From contig NZ_JAQFIN010000016.1 of NCBI RefSeq assembly GCF_029504695.1, positions 18,394-82,393 of the forward strand: 64,000 nt of DNA, in the 5' to 3' direction. Within the stretch, counting starts at the first letter, position 1; every line of letters starts with the position of its first letter. Made by a program: the position numbers and the translations under genes. This document shows positions 8,752-17,306 of the stretch, piece by piece. The notes under the pieces were generated by a model that was given only the letters and a program-made list of their open reading frames with translations, had not been told where the DNA came from and made no database searches. The stretch is from Parabacteroides sp. PF5-6 (GTDB lineage Bacteria; Bacteroidota; Bacteroidia; Bacteroidales; Tannerellaceae).

Positions 8752-9639
8752 TCAACACTTTTTATCGGCCTTCAACAGCCGGAGAAGATACTGTCCGTAT
8801 TCATTCTTCGCCATCGTACGGGCTGTGGCTTTCATCCGGGCGGCATCGATCCAGCCCTGGTTATAGGCAATCTCTTCCAGACAGGCGATCTTCAAGCCCT
8901 GCCGTTTCTCGACCACCTCCACAAAGGTAGCCGCTTCCGAAAGCGAGTCGTGCGTACCGGTATCCAGCCAGGAAAAGCCACGTCCCAACAACTGGACGCG
9001 TAGCGCGTCTGTTTTGAGAAATTCCTGATTCACCGTGGTGATCTCCAGTTCCCCCCGGGCGGAAGGTTTGATCTGCTTGGCTACCTCGATCACCCGGTTC
9101 GGGTAGAAATAGAGTCCGACAACGGCATAATTCGATTTCGGTTCTTTCGGCTTCTCTTCGATCGAAAGCACATTCCCGGCTTCATCAAATTCGGCCACGC
9201 CATACCGTTCCGGGTCGTTGACATAGTAACCGAAAACCGTCGCTTTCTGATTCTCCTCCGCATCACGCCGAGCTTCCCGAAGCATTCCCGTGAATCGTTG
9301 TCCGTAAAAGATATTATCACCCAGAACCAGACAGGCCGAATCCTCACCGATAAACTCTTCGCCGATCAGGAAGGCTTGCGCCAGCCCATCAGGCGAGGGT
9401 TGTTCGGCATAAGTGAACCGTACCCCATAGTCGGATCCATCGCCCAGCAACCGCTGAAAGCCCGGCAGATCCTGCGGAGTAGAGATCACCAGTATCTCCT
9501 GTATGCCCGCCAGCATCAGGACGGAGATCGGGTAATAAATCATCGGTTTATCATAGATCGGCAGGAGCTGTTTGGAAACTCCTTTGGTAATCGGATATAA
9601 ACGGGTACCGGAGCCACCGGCCAAGACTATCCCTTTCAT
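8752..9639 (-). CDS. rmlA: Glucose-1-phosphate thymidylyltransferase
   Basis: 295 residues, full length. Nucleotidyltransferase signature [11 protein letters not shown] (8-18), the sugar-phosphate contact [15 protein letters not shown], the metal site VLGDNIFYG and substrate loops [19 protein letters not shown] and [15 protein letters not shown]. It makes dTDP-glucose, the entry to dTDP-rhamnose and other dTDP sugars. It is the first gene of the rmlA-fcl-gmd run. None of rmlB, rmlC or rmlD is in the window, so the later steps must be encoded elsewhere. Confidence 0.95.
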   Translation of the reverse strand: MKGIVLAGGSGTRLYPITKGVSKQLLPIYDKPMIYYPISVLMLAGIQEILVISTPQDLPGFQRLLGDGSDYGVRFTYAEQPSPDGLAQAFLIGEEFIGEDSACLVLGDNIFYGQRFTGMLREARRDAEENQKATVFGYYVNDPERYGVAEFDEAGNVLSIEEKPKEPKSNYAVVGLYFYPNRVIEVAKQIKPSARGELEITTVNQEFLKTDALRVQLLGRGFSWLDTGTHDSLSEAATFVEVVEKRQGLKIACLEEIAYNQGWIDAARMKATARTMAKNEYGQYLLRLLKADKKC

Positions 9640-9690
9640 TGTGTCGACAGTTTGAATTACTGGCAGCGAAGATAAGGGTTAATTATGAAA

Positions 9691-9727
9691 ACAACAACTC
9701 CCCGCCTTAAAACAAAGCGGGGAGCCC
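9691..9727 (-). terminator. Terminator after the 674-residue GLUG protein gene
   Basis: CTCCCCGC (9698-9705) and GCGGGGAG (9717-9724) form a perfect 8-bp stem. Read on the minus strand it is followed by TTGTTGTTTTC. It separates the 9785 gene from rmlA. Confidence 0.75.
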
Positions 9728-9784
9728 AAAATGAAAATGATGAATTAAAGTAATGAAGGTGAATTACAAGTTGTAACCCACATT

Positions 9785-11809
9785 TTATTTTACGCTTACT
9801 TTGGTTACGGCTTCACCGGCGCGGACGACATAGATGCCGTAAGGCAAAACAACCGACCGGGTGCCACGGAGAGCGCGAAGCTGCCATACCCTTTTGCCGG
9901 TAATGGAATAAACTGCCACGTCTACCGCTGTTCCTGTTTCATTCGTAATATGTAGTTCCCCATGATCAACAGTAACATTTACCTGTCCTCCGGCAATACC
10001 AAGATTACCTGTCGGATCATTTTTAACGCCTTCAATTTCAATTGTGAGATGCTCGGTAACCTTTTCAACAACAAAGGTCAATGATGAAGATCTAAAGCCA
10101 TCGCGAGCCAGCTCCTCTCCATTCACAAAGACAGCAACCTCCTCCAGCGAGGTCTGCCCGTCGGCAGTCAGTGTAAAGGAGAACGGCTGTTCATATTCCA
10201 CCCGGTGTTTGCCGGCTACCGGATCGCTGATAACCCCTTTGATTTTGGGCAGGGTAATCGTATATTCTTTAAGGGCGACCACAATCTCCGCGTCTTTCTC
10301 TATAGGATTGAGAATATAAGCAAAACTATTACTGTTCTCTTTCTGAAGAAGCGTCTCTACGCCATCAATCGTAAACAGGATATCGGCAGCCGTCAGTGTC
10401 GGATCTTCCGTATAGACTTGCAGGTACAGGTGATCATTCTCCGACAAGATCAATTCGCCTTCTTCTATGTTACAGCGAATATCTCCACCCTGAACCAGAC
10501 GGACCGTGTAGTATTGCTCTTCCGGATTGCTCGAGTCATCATCCGGATCATCGGTATCGTCGTCCGGGTCGTCGGTATCATCATCCGGGTCTTCGGTATC
10601 GTCGTCCGGATCATCGGTATCATCATCCGGATCATCGGTATCGTCGTCCGGGTCTTCGGTATCATCATCCGGATCGTCGGTATCATCATCCGGACTGATA
10701 ATAGGCCGTATATTTTCGTCCTGCCAAGGGAAATAAGGGGCTGTTTCCTCTTCATCGATGGTCCAGATCCCGCCGTCAAAGTCCCAGTTCTCATAGGTAT
10801 CTTTTTTTGCCAGACCTTCCGCGTTTTGACCAACTATGCCGGACAATGAACCGGAACCCACTCCTTTCTCATGGATCTCCATATTATAATAAGAGGAAGT
10901 TACCATGCCGGCATCGGAAGCTCTTGTTCCAATCAGGCCGCCTACCTTATCTTTAGGAGCTGTCGCCTTTCCCAATGCATAAGAGTGGGTGATCGTACAA
11001 CCTCTGGCAAGATCTCCGAGCAGACTACCCATGAAAAAGCCCTGCCCGTCATACGTCCCTTTCGGATTGGCCAAAGAAACATTCCCGGTGGCATACGAAT
11101 CCGTCAGGGAGGCATCCTCCGTCAAATAGCCTGCCAAGCCGCCTGCTCTGGCGATCATTGTACCGCCTGTATGTTCCTCCCCTCTCTCCAATACCTGAAC
11201 AGGGGTCATGGCGAAACATTCTGTTATCGAACCGCTAAACAAATAACCGACCAATCCTCCGATAGAGTAAAATCCGCTAATCGCTCCACCCGTGGCCGAA
11301 CACCGGGTTATAACACTTCCAGTGCCTGCGCTTCCGACCAATGCAGCTACGTAGTCCAAACCTTTTATGCCTTTCTTGTCGACCTCGATATGTACGTTCT
11401 TTAGGGTTGCCCCATTCGTACCACTAAAAAGAGCGCTATAGTCGCTTTCTGCCCGGTCGATCCAAAGCCCACGAATGGTATTGCCTTGACCGTCAAGGGT
11501 GCCACTGAAGTAATCTTGTTTCGCACTACCGATCTCCAGTCCTAACGGCAGCCAGCCTTTACCGTCACGGTAGCCCGCTCCATTTTCAGCAAGATAACCT
11601 GCCATTTCGATATCCTGAGTCAGGACAAAATATTTGTCGCTATGCTCCCCTCTCATGTAATTCCGCAGCAGGTCCAGTTGCTCCGCGTTGCTGATCTGCC
11701 AAGGCTCGCCTTCCGTGCCCTTACCTCCGGCAAATCCATCCTGTGCCGCTGCCCATTGTGCACTCAAGGCCATCAGGCAGACCATCCCTAAAAAGAATAA
11801 TTTTCTCAT
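9785..11809 (-). CDS. Secreted GLUG-repeat protein with acidic repeat linker
   Basis: 674 residues. Signal peptide (residues 1-22, ending SAQWAAAQ); residues 25-340 hold a GxGTEGEPWQISNAEQL opening and several GLUG-type motifs (GGLVGYL, SYATGNVSL, SYALGKATA), expected to fold as a beta-helix. Residues about 375-425 are a linker of DDDTDDP/DDDTEDP heptads. Two Ig-like segments follow (TVRLVQGGDIRCN; ITLPKIKGVISDPVAGKHR). The last 65 residues end in VYSITGKRVWQLRALRG and YGIYVVRAGE, like the DUF6383 or T9SS type-A sorting tail. Likely a surface or secreted adhesin-like protein; the ligand is unknown. It is a shorter paralogue of the next gene upstream (61 bp gap). Confidence 0.75.
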   Translation of the reverse strand: MRKLFFLGMVCLMALSAQWAAAQDGFAGGKGTEGEPWQISNAEQLDLLRNYMRGEHSDKYFVLTQDIEMAGYLAENGAGYRDGKGWLPLGLEIGSAKQDYFSGTLDGQGNTIRGLWIDRAESDYSALFSGTNGATLKNVHIEVDKKGIKGLDYVAALVGSAGTGSVITRCSATGGAISGFYSIGGLVGYLFSGSITECFAMTPVQVLERGEEHTGGTMIARAGGLAGYLTEDASLTDSYATGNVSLANPKGTYDGQGFFMGSLLGDLARGCTITHSYALGKATAPKDKVGGLIGTRASDAGMVTSSYYNMEIHEKGVGSGSLSGIVGQNAEGLAKKDTYENWDFDGGIWTIDEEETAPYFPWQDENIRPIISPDDDTDDPDDDTEDPDDDTDDPDDDTDDPDDDTEDPDDDTDDPDDDTDDPDDDSSNPEEQYYTVRLVQGGDIRCNIEEGELILSENDHLYLQVYTEDPTLTAADILFTIDGVETLLQKENSNSFAYILNPIEKDAEIVVALKEYTITLPKIKGVISDPVAGKHRVEYEQPFSFTLTADGQTSLEEVAVFVNGEELARDGFRSSSLTFVVEKVTEHLTIEIEGVKNDPTGNLGIAGGQVNVTVDHGELHITNETGTAVDVAVYSITGKRVWQLRALRGTRSVVLPYGIYVVRAGEAVTKVSVK
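10544..10690 (-). repeat. Seven 21-bp coding repeats (DDDTDDP heptads)
   Basis: Seven perfect-length 21-bp units inside the 674-residue gene, consensus cggRTCNTCGGTATCRTCRTC on the plus strand, each encoding Pro-Asp-Asp-Asp-Thr-Asp/Glu-Asp. Units carrying Glu fall at every third position, giving a 63-bp higher-order period that suggests growth by multi-unit duplication. Length change stays in frame. Confidence 0.92.
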
Positions 11810-11870
11810 CTTACTTAAATTTCAATTTGCAAAAACAGTTAAATCAAATCAATAACTCCGCTTATCCGGA

Positions 11871-14723
11871 TCAACGAACAACCACCTTGACTGCGCTGTC
11901 CGCGGCGCGAACAACATAGACACCGTAAGGCAGCGCAAAGCTTCTGTAACCCTGGAGGGCATGAACGGAAACAACGCGTTTGCCGGTAAGGCTATAAACT
12001 TCTACATCTATCGCTTTTGCACTTTCATTATGAATAGTCAATTGACCATTGTCTCCTGAAATTTTGATTTGCGCTTCCGTAAGACCGATAGTACCGGTCT
12101 GATCACCAATCCCTTCTATTTCAATTGTGATATGCTCCGTTACCTCATCGATGGTGTAAGTGAACCTTGTCGCTTTCAACTCCATACGCGGCAGTTCGAC
12201 CCCATTGACCCACACACGGGCCGCATCCAGCATACTGTCGTCGTCGGACATCAGTGTAAAGGTAAACGGCTTACCATAGGCTGCCCGGTGTTTGCCGGCT
12301 GCCGGATCGGTAACCACACCTTCCACCTCGGGTAGTGTAATATAATATTCCTTCAGGGCGATCACAACCTCCTGATCTTTGGTAATCGGGTTAAGGATAT
12401 AAGTAAATTGATTCCCGTTCTTATCCTGTAAAACCGTCTCTACGCCATCAACTGTAAACAGGATATCATCGGCTGTCAATGTCGGATCGACGGTTTGGAA
12501 TTGCAGGTAGAGATGATCCCCTTCACTCATTGTCAGCTTGCCCGCCGCCTGGTTGCAAAGGATATCCCCTCCCAGATTCAATTGAATGGTATAACTGACC
12601 GGTTCGACATAAGGCTTCACCAAAGGCAGGTCTTCTTCTTTCTGCCAGGGGAAAGAGGGTGCTGTCTCGCCATCACGAATCACCCAGGTACCTCCTTCGC
12701 CTAAGTCCCAGTCTTCAAAAGTTCCCGGATCTCTCAGCTGCTCTTCGGTTTTACCGACCACACCTGTCTGATCGGCATCGCCTCCCACACCTTTCTCGTT
12801 GGCATCTTTATTATAATAAGAAGAGGAGATCTCGGTATCGTCTTCCGAATCTTTCCCGACCAGACCACCGACAGCCCAGTTTTCTTCCTCTTCCCGCTTT
12901 TCAGCCACCGTTCCCGCGGCATAACAACGGGTGATAGAGCCTGACGCGAATTCGCCCACTAAGCCTCCCAGATATAGATTCTGTTCTTCATAACTGCCTT
13001 CCGGATTGTCCAGAACGATATTCCCGGTAGAGAAACAGTCGCTTATAGCAGAAGCAGAGACCAAGCCGATCAGGCCGCCAAAGGGGGCGTCTACCACCTG
13101 ATTATCTCCTTCCGCCCGTTCCAATACCTGCAGGTCGACCATCGAGAAATTCATATTTACCGTACTTTCATACGTCGCGCCGATCAAACCGCCCGCATAC
13201 TGATAGGCCGCCAGGGGTTCGCCGGTAACGGAACAGCCGGTAACGGTCGTATGGCCGGATATGCTTCCCGCCAGTCCACCGACATAGGCGAGGCCGTTTA
13301 TTCCGCCTTCCGCCAGTTTCACCTGGACACGTTCCAGGGTAGCGCCATGGGTGTGTGCAAACAAACCTACGTGTTCGCCCGCTTCCATATCAATCCGTAA
13401 TCCACTGATCGTAAATCCTTCTCCTTTTAAGGTGCCGCAAAACGCCTGCTCGGTATCCCCTTCCGCATAAATACCTATCGGTCTCCAGCCTTTGCCACCG
13501 TTATAACCGGGCTTACCCCGGGAAAGGTATTCGGTCAGATCGATATCCTGCCCCAGGATAAAGATATTGTCTTTAAACGCCTCGCCCAAATAGTTGCGCA
13601 ACGCGCTCAGTTGCTCAGGCGTATGGATCTGCCAGGGTTCACCCTCGGTTCCTTTACCGCCCTCGAACGCCCAGTCATTGAAGCTGTCCGGATCGCTCAT
13701 TTCGTCTCCGGGTTTACCGACCATACCGAGCTCCGACGCGCCTGCGTTACCTCCAACGGGACGAAGCTTGGTATCCGAATTATAATATGAACCGGAAACC
13801 TTAACGTCCTTCGACCAGGCTCCGCCAAGCAATCCGCCATAATACCCATCAGGGCGTCGATTGATACCTATCCCTACGTTCCCGGTGGCATAACAACGGG
13901 AAATGGTCGTTTCCGCATACGCCCCACCGATCAGACCGCCAAAATTTATGGATTGCTTTTGATATAGCCCACTGGATTTCCCAAAAATCACATCCCCAGT
14001 GGCATAACAATCTTTCACTTCCGAATCTGTCACTCTCCCTATCAGGCCGCCAAATTCAGCAACCGGGCGACCCGGCGACTCAAGCACTTCAAAGACACGC
14101 AGATCGACCGTAGCCGCACTCGCTTCGACCGTAGAGTCATAAACTTTCCCAACCAGCCCTCCGCCATAATAAGACAAAGCGCTGATTTCCCCACCGGAGA
14201 CAAAACAATTATGAATAACACTCGACTGGATAGCCGCCCCTGCCAGTCCACCGACAGCACTGTACCCCTTTATTCCGAGCGCATCAATCTCAACCGTAAT
14301 GTTTTTCAGGGTCGCATTCTGAATTGCACCGAAAAGACCGCTATACTCACCGTCTTCCTCATTCGGTCGGTTGATCCACAAACCCTTAACCGTATATCCA
14401 TCCCCGTCGAAAACACCACAAAAGGACTTCTGATCCTTATCTTTTATAAACCCTATCGGTTCCCAGCCTTTACCTTCGTTATATCCGTCGCCCGTTTCCT
14501 TCAGATAATCTTCCAGATCGATCTCTGCCGTCAGGATAAAATGTTTATCGCTATGTTCTATTCCCAGGTAATCCTTCAAAAGCGCCAATTGCTCGGGGGA
14601 ACTGATCTGCCAGGGACTGCCTACCGAACCGTTGCCCCCGTCGAAACTGACCGTCTGAGCCATGCTCCATTGTACACTAAAGGCCATCAAACAGGCCACA
14701 AAAAATAGGAATTTCTTTTTCAT
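11871..14723 (-). CDS. Large secreted protein with two GLUG-repeat modules
   Basis: 950 residues. Signal peptide to about residue 23 (VQWSMAQ). Two consecutive modules, residues about 28-345 and 348-690, each begin with a GxGS/TxGxPWQI opening and hold GLUG motifs (GGLAGAA, GGLIGGAYAETTISRCYATG, GGLVGEFASGSITRCYAAG). The C-terminal 250 residues match the 674-residue neighbour (TIQLNLGGDILCN, YITLPEVEGVVTDPAAGKHR, final VYSLTGKRVVSVHALQG and YGVYVVRA). The two genes are a tandem duplication in which this copy has one extra module and lacks the Asp-rich linker. Expected location: outside the cytoplasm, possibly surface-attached. Function unknown. Confidence 0.75.
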   Translation of the reverse strand: MKKKFLFFVACLMAFSVQWSMAQTVSFDGGNGSVGSPWQISSPEQLALLKDYLGIEHSDKHFILTAEIDLEDYLKETGDGYNEGKGWEPIGFIKDKDQKSFCGVFDGDGYTVKGLWINRPNEEDGEYSGLFGAIQNATLKNITVEIDALGIKGYSAVGGLAGAAIQSSVIHNCFVSGGEISALSYYGGGLVGKVYDSTVEASAATVDLRVFEVLESPGRPVAEFGGLIGRVTDSEVKDCYATGDVIFGKSSGLYQKQSINFGGLIGGAYAETTISRCYATGNVGIGINRRPDGYYGGLLGGAWSKDVKVSGSYYNSDTKLRPVGGNAGASELGMVGKPGDEMSDPDSFNDWAFEGGKGTEGEPWQIHTPEQLSALRNYLGEAFKDNIFILGQDIDLTEYLSRGKPGYNGGKGWRPIGIYAEGDTEQAFCGTLKGEGFTISGLRIDMEAGEHVGLFAHTHGATLERVQVKLAEGGINGLAYVGGLAGSISGHTTVTGCSVTGEPLAAYQYAGGLIGATYESTVNMNFSMVDLQVLERAEGDNQVVDAPFGGLIGLVSASAISDCFSTGNIVLDNPEGSYEEQNLYLGGLVGEFASGSITRCYAAGTVAEKREEEENWAVGGLVGKDSEDDTEISSSYYNKDANEKGVGGDADQTGVVGKTEEQLRDPGTFEDWDLGEGGTWVIRDGETAPSFPWQKEEDLPLVKPYVEPVSYTIQLNLGGDILCNQAAGKLTMSEGDHLYLQFQTVDPTLTADDILFTVDGVETVLQDKNGNQFTYILNPITKDQEVVIALKEYYITLPEVEGVVTDPAAGKHRAAYGKPFTFTLMSDDDSMLDAARVWVNGVELPRMELKATRFTYTIDEVTEHITIEIEGIGDQTGTIGLTEAQIKISGDNGQLTIHNESAKAIDVEVYSLTGKRVVSVHALQGYRSFALPYGVYVVRAADSAVKVVVR

Positions 14724-14852
14724 TTTGTTTACACTTCAATTAAGGCTTTATACTGCTGTAGCCTCCTTCGACCGGTACGAGGAGTTAAATCGCTGAATAG
14801 TAGCTAAGCCGTTTTAAACTCCGACAAAAATAGAGGGTTCAAAACGGAAAGC

Positions 14853-14918
14853 TGTAACGATTTTCGACAGTGCGTGTCACACCTTTCGGCAAAGGATGTA
14901 ACGAATTTCGACAGGCAA
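14853..14918. repeat. 22-bp tandem array (core TGTAACGANTTTCGACAG)
   Basis: Units start at 14853, 14875 and 14897. The first and third agree at 17 of 18 core bases; the middle one (TGTCACACCTTTCGGCAA) is diverged but in exact 22-bp register. It lies about 130 bp upstream of the 950-residue protein gene and just after the stop of the AraC/TPR gene. Confidence 0.75.
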
Positions 14919-14950
14919 GAAAATCAAGTGCCGAGAGAAGAAAAAAAATA

Positions 14951-16669
14951 TTATAAAGCCTGATTGGCCTTGCGGTATTCATCGGGAGTCAGTCCGTAAT
15001 GTTCGCGAAAAAGACGGTAAAAAGTGTTGCGGCAGCCGAAGCCGGAATCGAAAGCGATGGTTTCGATGGTCGATTCGGAATGGGTCAATAGGTATTTGGC
15101 GTAGTTAAGCCGTTGGCGGTTGATATATTCGGAGACGGTCAGTCCGAGGTGTTTCTTCAGGGCGGCGCGTAGCTGGCGTTCGTTCGTTTCTAATAGGTTG
15201 ATCAGGGTTTTCCAGTTGAACAGCGGATCGATATAGGGCTGGTTATCCTGCATGAAACATCGGATACGGCTATAGAGTTCATCCACGGTCTCGCCGCTTA
15301 CCGCCTCAGCCGGAGCCGGATCGGACGGATAGGGAGAGAGCCGGCGGATCTCTGCATCCTGCGTATCCAGCTCGGCAACAAGGCGTTCCTGTTCATGGAT
15401 CTGCCGAACGAGTACGCGGTTTTTGATCCGCATGCGGCGCGACTGCCACCCGACAAGCAATAGGATCGTCATCAACAGTGTGGTGATTACGGCCAGCGCC
15501 AGGGAGAGATTCCGGGAGAAACGGATACGCAGGGCGTCTTCGCGTGCCTGGACTTCCATCCGGTCTACTTCGTAGAGTGTCCGCAACTCATTGACCTGCC
15601 GGTTATGACGGGCCATATCATTCTCCATCTGCAGCCGGAAAGCTTCGCGGTAGACCGAAACAGCTTCAGCCTGTCGGTCCATCGACGACAACAGGTCGGC
15701 TTTGCGGCGAAGCTGGCCGGCGCGTTGGCTGTCGAGCCCGAGAAGCGAGACAAGCGCCAGCAATTCTTCATTCGCCGCATAAGCTTTTTCAGGTTCTCCC
15801 CGGGCCTGATAATAGGTGGTGAACGCCTGAAGCCGCAGCACCTCGAACGAACGGGGGTAATCCGGATCATCGAGCAACTGCATATTCTCCAGGGCCGTTT
15901 GCGCCCGGTCGAGCTCCCCGCGTTCACTCCATGCTTCTGCCGCCAGGCTTTCGGCGATAAATAAGGATTCGGTATTGTCCGACACCCCATCGGCTTCGGC
16001 CCGGGCGATCGAGATCCGCATGGAGTCGACATAGAGCAATACCTCGTCGTAATGCCCCAGATACTGACTGCCAAAAGCCAGCTCCCGGTAATTCTCCAAC
16101 ACCAGAGGCGCTTCCATCCCTTTGTCGCTCAGTTCCATCAGCCGGAGGCTTTCCCGGTGGCATTCCATCGCTTCGTCATAACGCTCCAGGTGCTTATAGA
16201 GATTGGCCATGGATGCGACGGCACGGGCACGGTCTTCGTAGCTGCCAAACAGACGGGTATCCTCCAACATCTGACGGGCCTTTTCCAAACCCGTCATAAA
16301 CTGTCCTTCGTTCGTATACCGCTGGATAAGGGTCTGTTGCACCAAAAACAGGTAGCGATACACCTTGTGCCGGCGGGTAAACTCCTCGGCTTCGCGGGCG
16401 GCGATGAAAAGGCTGTCGTTGCCAAACATCGGATAGTAGTATTCCACGACCTTGGCTTTGGCATACGCCTGAAGGTAGATGTTCTTTTGCCGGCGGGCTT
16501 CCTGCTCCAAGGCATACACATAGGTCAGCCCCACGGGCGGATCGCTATAGAAATAGGTTTCGATCAGCCCGTATAAACGTTTAATTTCTTCATCCGTATT
16601 TTTCTTGCCCGCCCACAAGAGCGGAGAGATTAAACCCCATACTAATCCGAATAAAAACCAAAACTTCAT
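14951..16669 (-). CDS. Membrane-anchored TPR / AraC-type transcriptional regulator
   Basis: 572 residues. N-terminal signal or anchor (FWFLFGLVWGLISPLLWAG), then about 350 residues of helical TPR-like repeats (for example ASMANLYKHLERYDEAMECHRESLRLM), one membrane segment near residues 381-403 (SLALAVITTLLMTILLLVGW), a short coiled linker and a C-terminal AraC HTH (about 470-570: LTVSEYINRQRLNYAKYLLTHS and ETIAFDSGFGCRNTFYRLFREHYG). This layout, a periplasmic sensor joined through the membrane to an AraC DNA-binding domain, is common in Bacteroidales. It lies beside the two GLUG protein genes on the same strand, which makes them plausible targets; this is inference. Confidence 0.82.
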   Translation of the reverse strand: MKFWFLFGLVWGLISPLLWAGKKNTDEEIKRLYGLIETYFYSDPPVGLTYVYALEQEARRQKNIYLQAYAKAKVVEYYYPMFGNDSLFIAAREAEEFTRRHKVYRYLFLVQQTLIQRYTNEGQFMTGLEKARQMLEDTRLFGSYEDRARAVASMANLYKHLERYDEAMECHRESLRLMELSDKGMEAPLVLENYRELAFGSQYLGHYDEVLLYVDSMRISIARAEADGVSDNTESLFIAESLAAEAWSERGELDRAQTALENMQLLDDPDYPRSFEVLRLQAFTTYYQARGEPEKAYAANEELLALVSLLGLDSQRAGQLRRKADLLSSMDRQAEAVSVYREAFRLQMENDMARHNRQVNELRTLYEVDRMEVQAREDALRIRFSRNLSLALAVITTLLMTILLLVGWQSRRMRIKNRVLVRQIHEQERLVAELDTQDAEIRRLSPYPSDPAPAEAVSGETVDELYSRIRCFMQDNQPYIDPLFNWKTLINLLETNERQLRAALKKHLGLTVSEYINRQRLNYAKYLLTHSESTIETIAFDSGFGCRNTFYRLFREHYGLTPDEYRKANQAL

Positions 16670-16818
16670 ACGCTTTAAAGATACGAAATTATGTCCTCAA
16701 AACCAAGCTTTTACCGCAAAAAACCACCGAAAAACCGGCAAGAAAAACAACAACCTTTCAGGCATTTTGAATTTCAAAACCTACATACAGGGAGAAATAA
16801 AGAAACAACGAATCCAAA

Positions 16819-16908
16819 ACATTGCACTTTGGCCGAATAAACATTACGCTTTGGCCGAAAAAACATTACGCTTTGGCCGGCCAAAGTGCGATGTTTATTT
16901 TGGGCAGT
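16819..16908. repeat. 22-bp tandem array with inverted last unit (core CTTTGGCC)
   Basis: Direct units at 16819, 16841 and 16863, each beginning ACATT and containing ACGCTTTGGCC or GCACTTTGGCC. The third runs into an inverted unit: TTTGGCCGGCCAAA (16872-16885) is a perfect palindrome, and 16881-16908 is the reverse complement of a unit (CAAAGTGCGATGTTTATTTT). The array ends one base before the long inverted repeat at 16910. Confidence 0.85.
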
Positions 16909-16909
16909 C

Positions 16910-17214
16910 TACACATAAAAGTCTTCACCCCGGTCTTCACCTTTCACCCGATCGCCAGATCCCTGTATTGATCAGCGTTTCGGATGAAGGCTTGGAGAGG
17001 ATGGAGTCTTCCTGAAAAAGGCCGGCAGGGTTTTCCAAAAGGCCGCCGGAGTTTCCCAAAAGGCCGGCAGGGTTTTGCAAAAGGCCGCCGGCCTTTTTGG
17101 GGAAGCCTTCAGTATTTTTAAGGTATGCTTTTAGCCTTCACCCGAAACGCTGATCAATACAGGGAACTCGGTGAAGGGTGAAAGATGAAGACCGGGGTAA
17201 AAACTTTTATGTGG
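16910..17214. repeat. 305-bp palindromic element with 82-bp inverted arms
   Basis: Left arm 16910-16992 and right arm 17133-17214 are inverted copies of each other. For example CCCTGTATTGATCAGCGTTT at 16961-16980 is exactly matched in reverse at 17145-17164, and ACATAAAAGT and CCCCGGTCTTCA also match. Between the arms lies a 21-bp array (17016-17099). A diverged half copy (arm plus one repeat unit) is at 63823-63900. No reading frame, transposase or obvious target-site duplication is seen. It occupies the 637-bp gap between the divergent genes at 16669 and 17307. Confidence 0.8.
17016..17099. repeat. 21-bp tandem array (core AAAAGGCCGGCAGGGTTTT)
   Basis: Four units with exact 21-bp spacing start at 17016, 17037, 17058 and 17079. 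They alternate between AAAAGGCCGGCAGGGTTTT and AAAAGGCCGCCGGAGTTT types. The last, AAAAGGCCGCCGGCCTTTTT, is a hairpin. Same family as 39841-39987 and 54700-54804. Confidence 0.92.
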
Positions 17215-17306
17215 TAAGTGTGTTTTTTTTCGTATTTTTATAGGGTATCCGAGCGGGGAACTGTCTTAAGGATAGAACAGGAATTATTCACAAAAAACTA
17301 TATGTT

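Noticed and set aside
8752..9639. dTDP-rhamnose synthesis cluster
   Set aside because: Only rmlA is present; neighbours are GDP-fucose genes, so no rhamnose biosynthesis cluster can be claimed here.
10205..10849. 214-codon plus-strand frame rich in Ile-Val-Arg repeats
   Set aside because: It is the antisense reading of the DDDTDDP coding repeat; the sense strand has signal peptide, domains and a C-terminal tail.
9785..14723. Firm call of type IX secretion cargo
   Set aside because: The tail resembles a type-A sorting signal but also DUF6383, and no secretion gene is in the window, so only the resemblance is reported.
16605..17015. 136-codon plus-strand open frame
   Set aside because: It starts antisense to the AraC/TPR gene and continues through the 22-bp array and the arm of the palindromic element; composition follows the repeats.
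16819..17099. Possible CRISPR array
   Set aside because: Repeats are tandem with a 21/22-bp total period and related spacers, unlike CRISPR repeats with unique spacers of about 30 bp; no cas genes are present.
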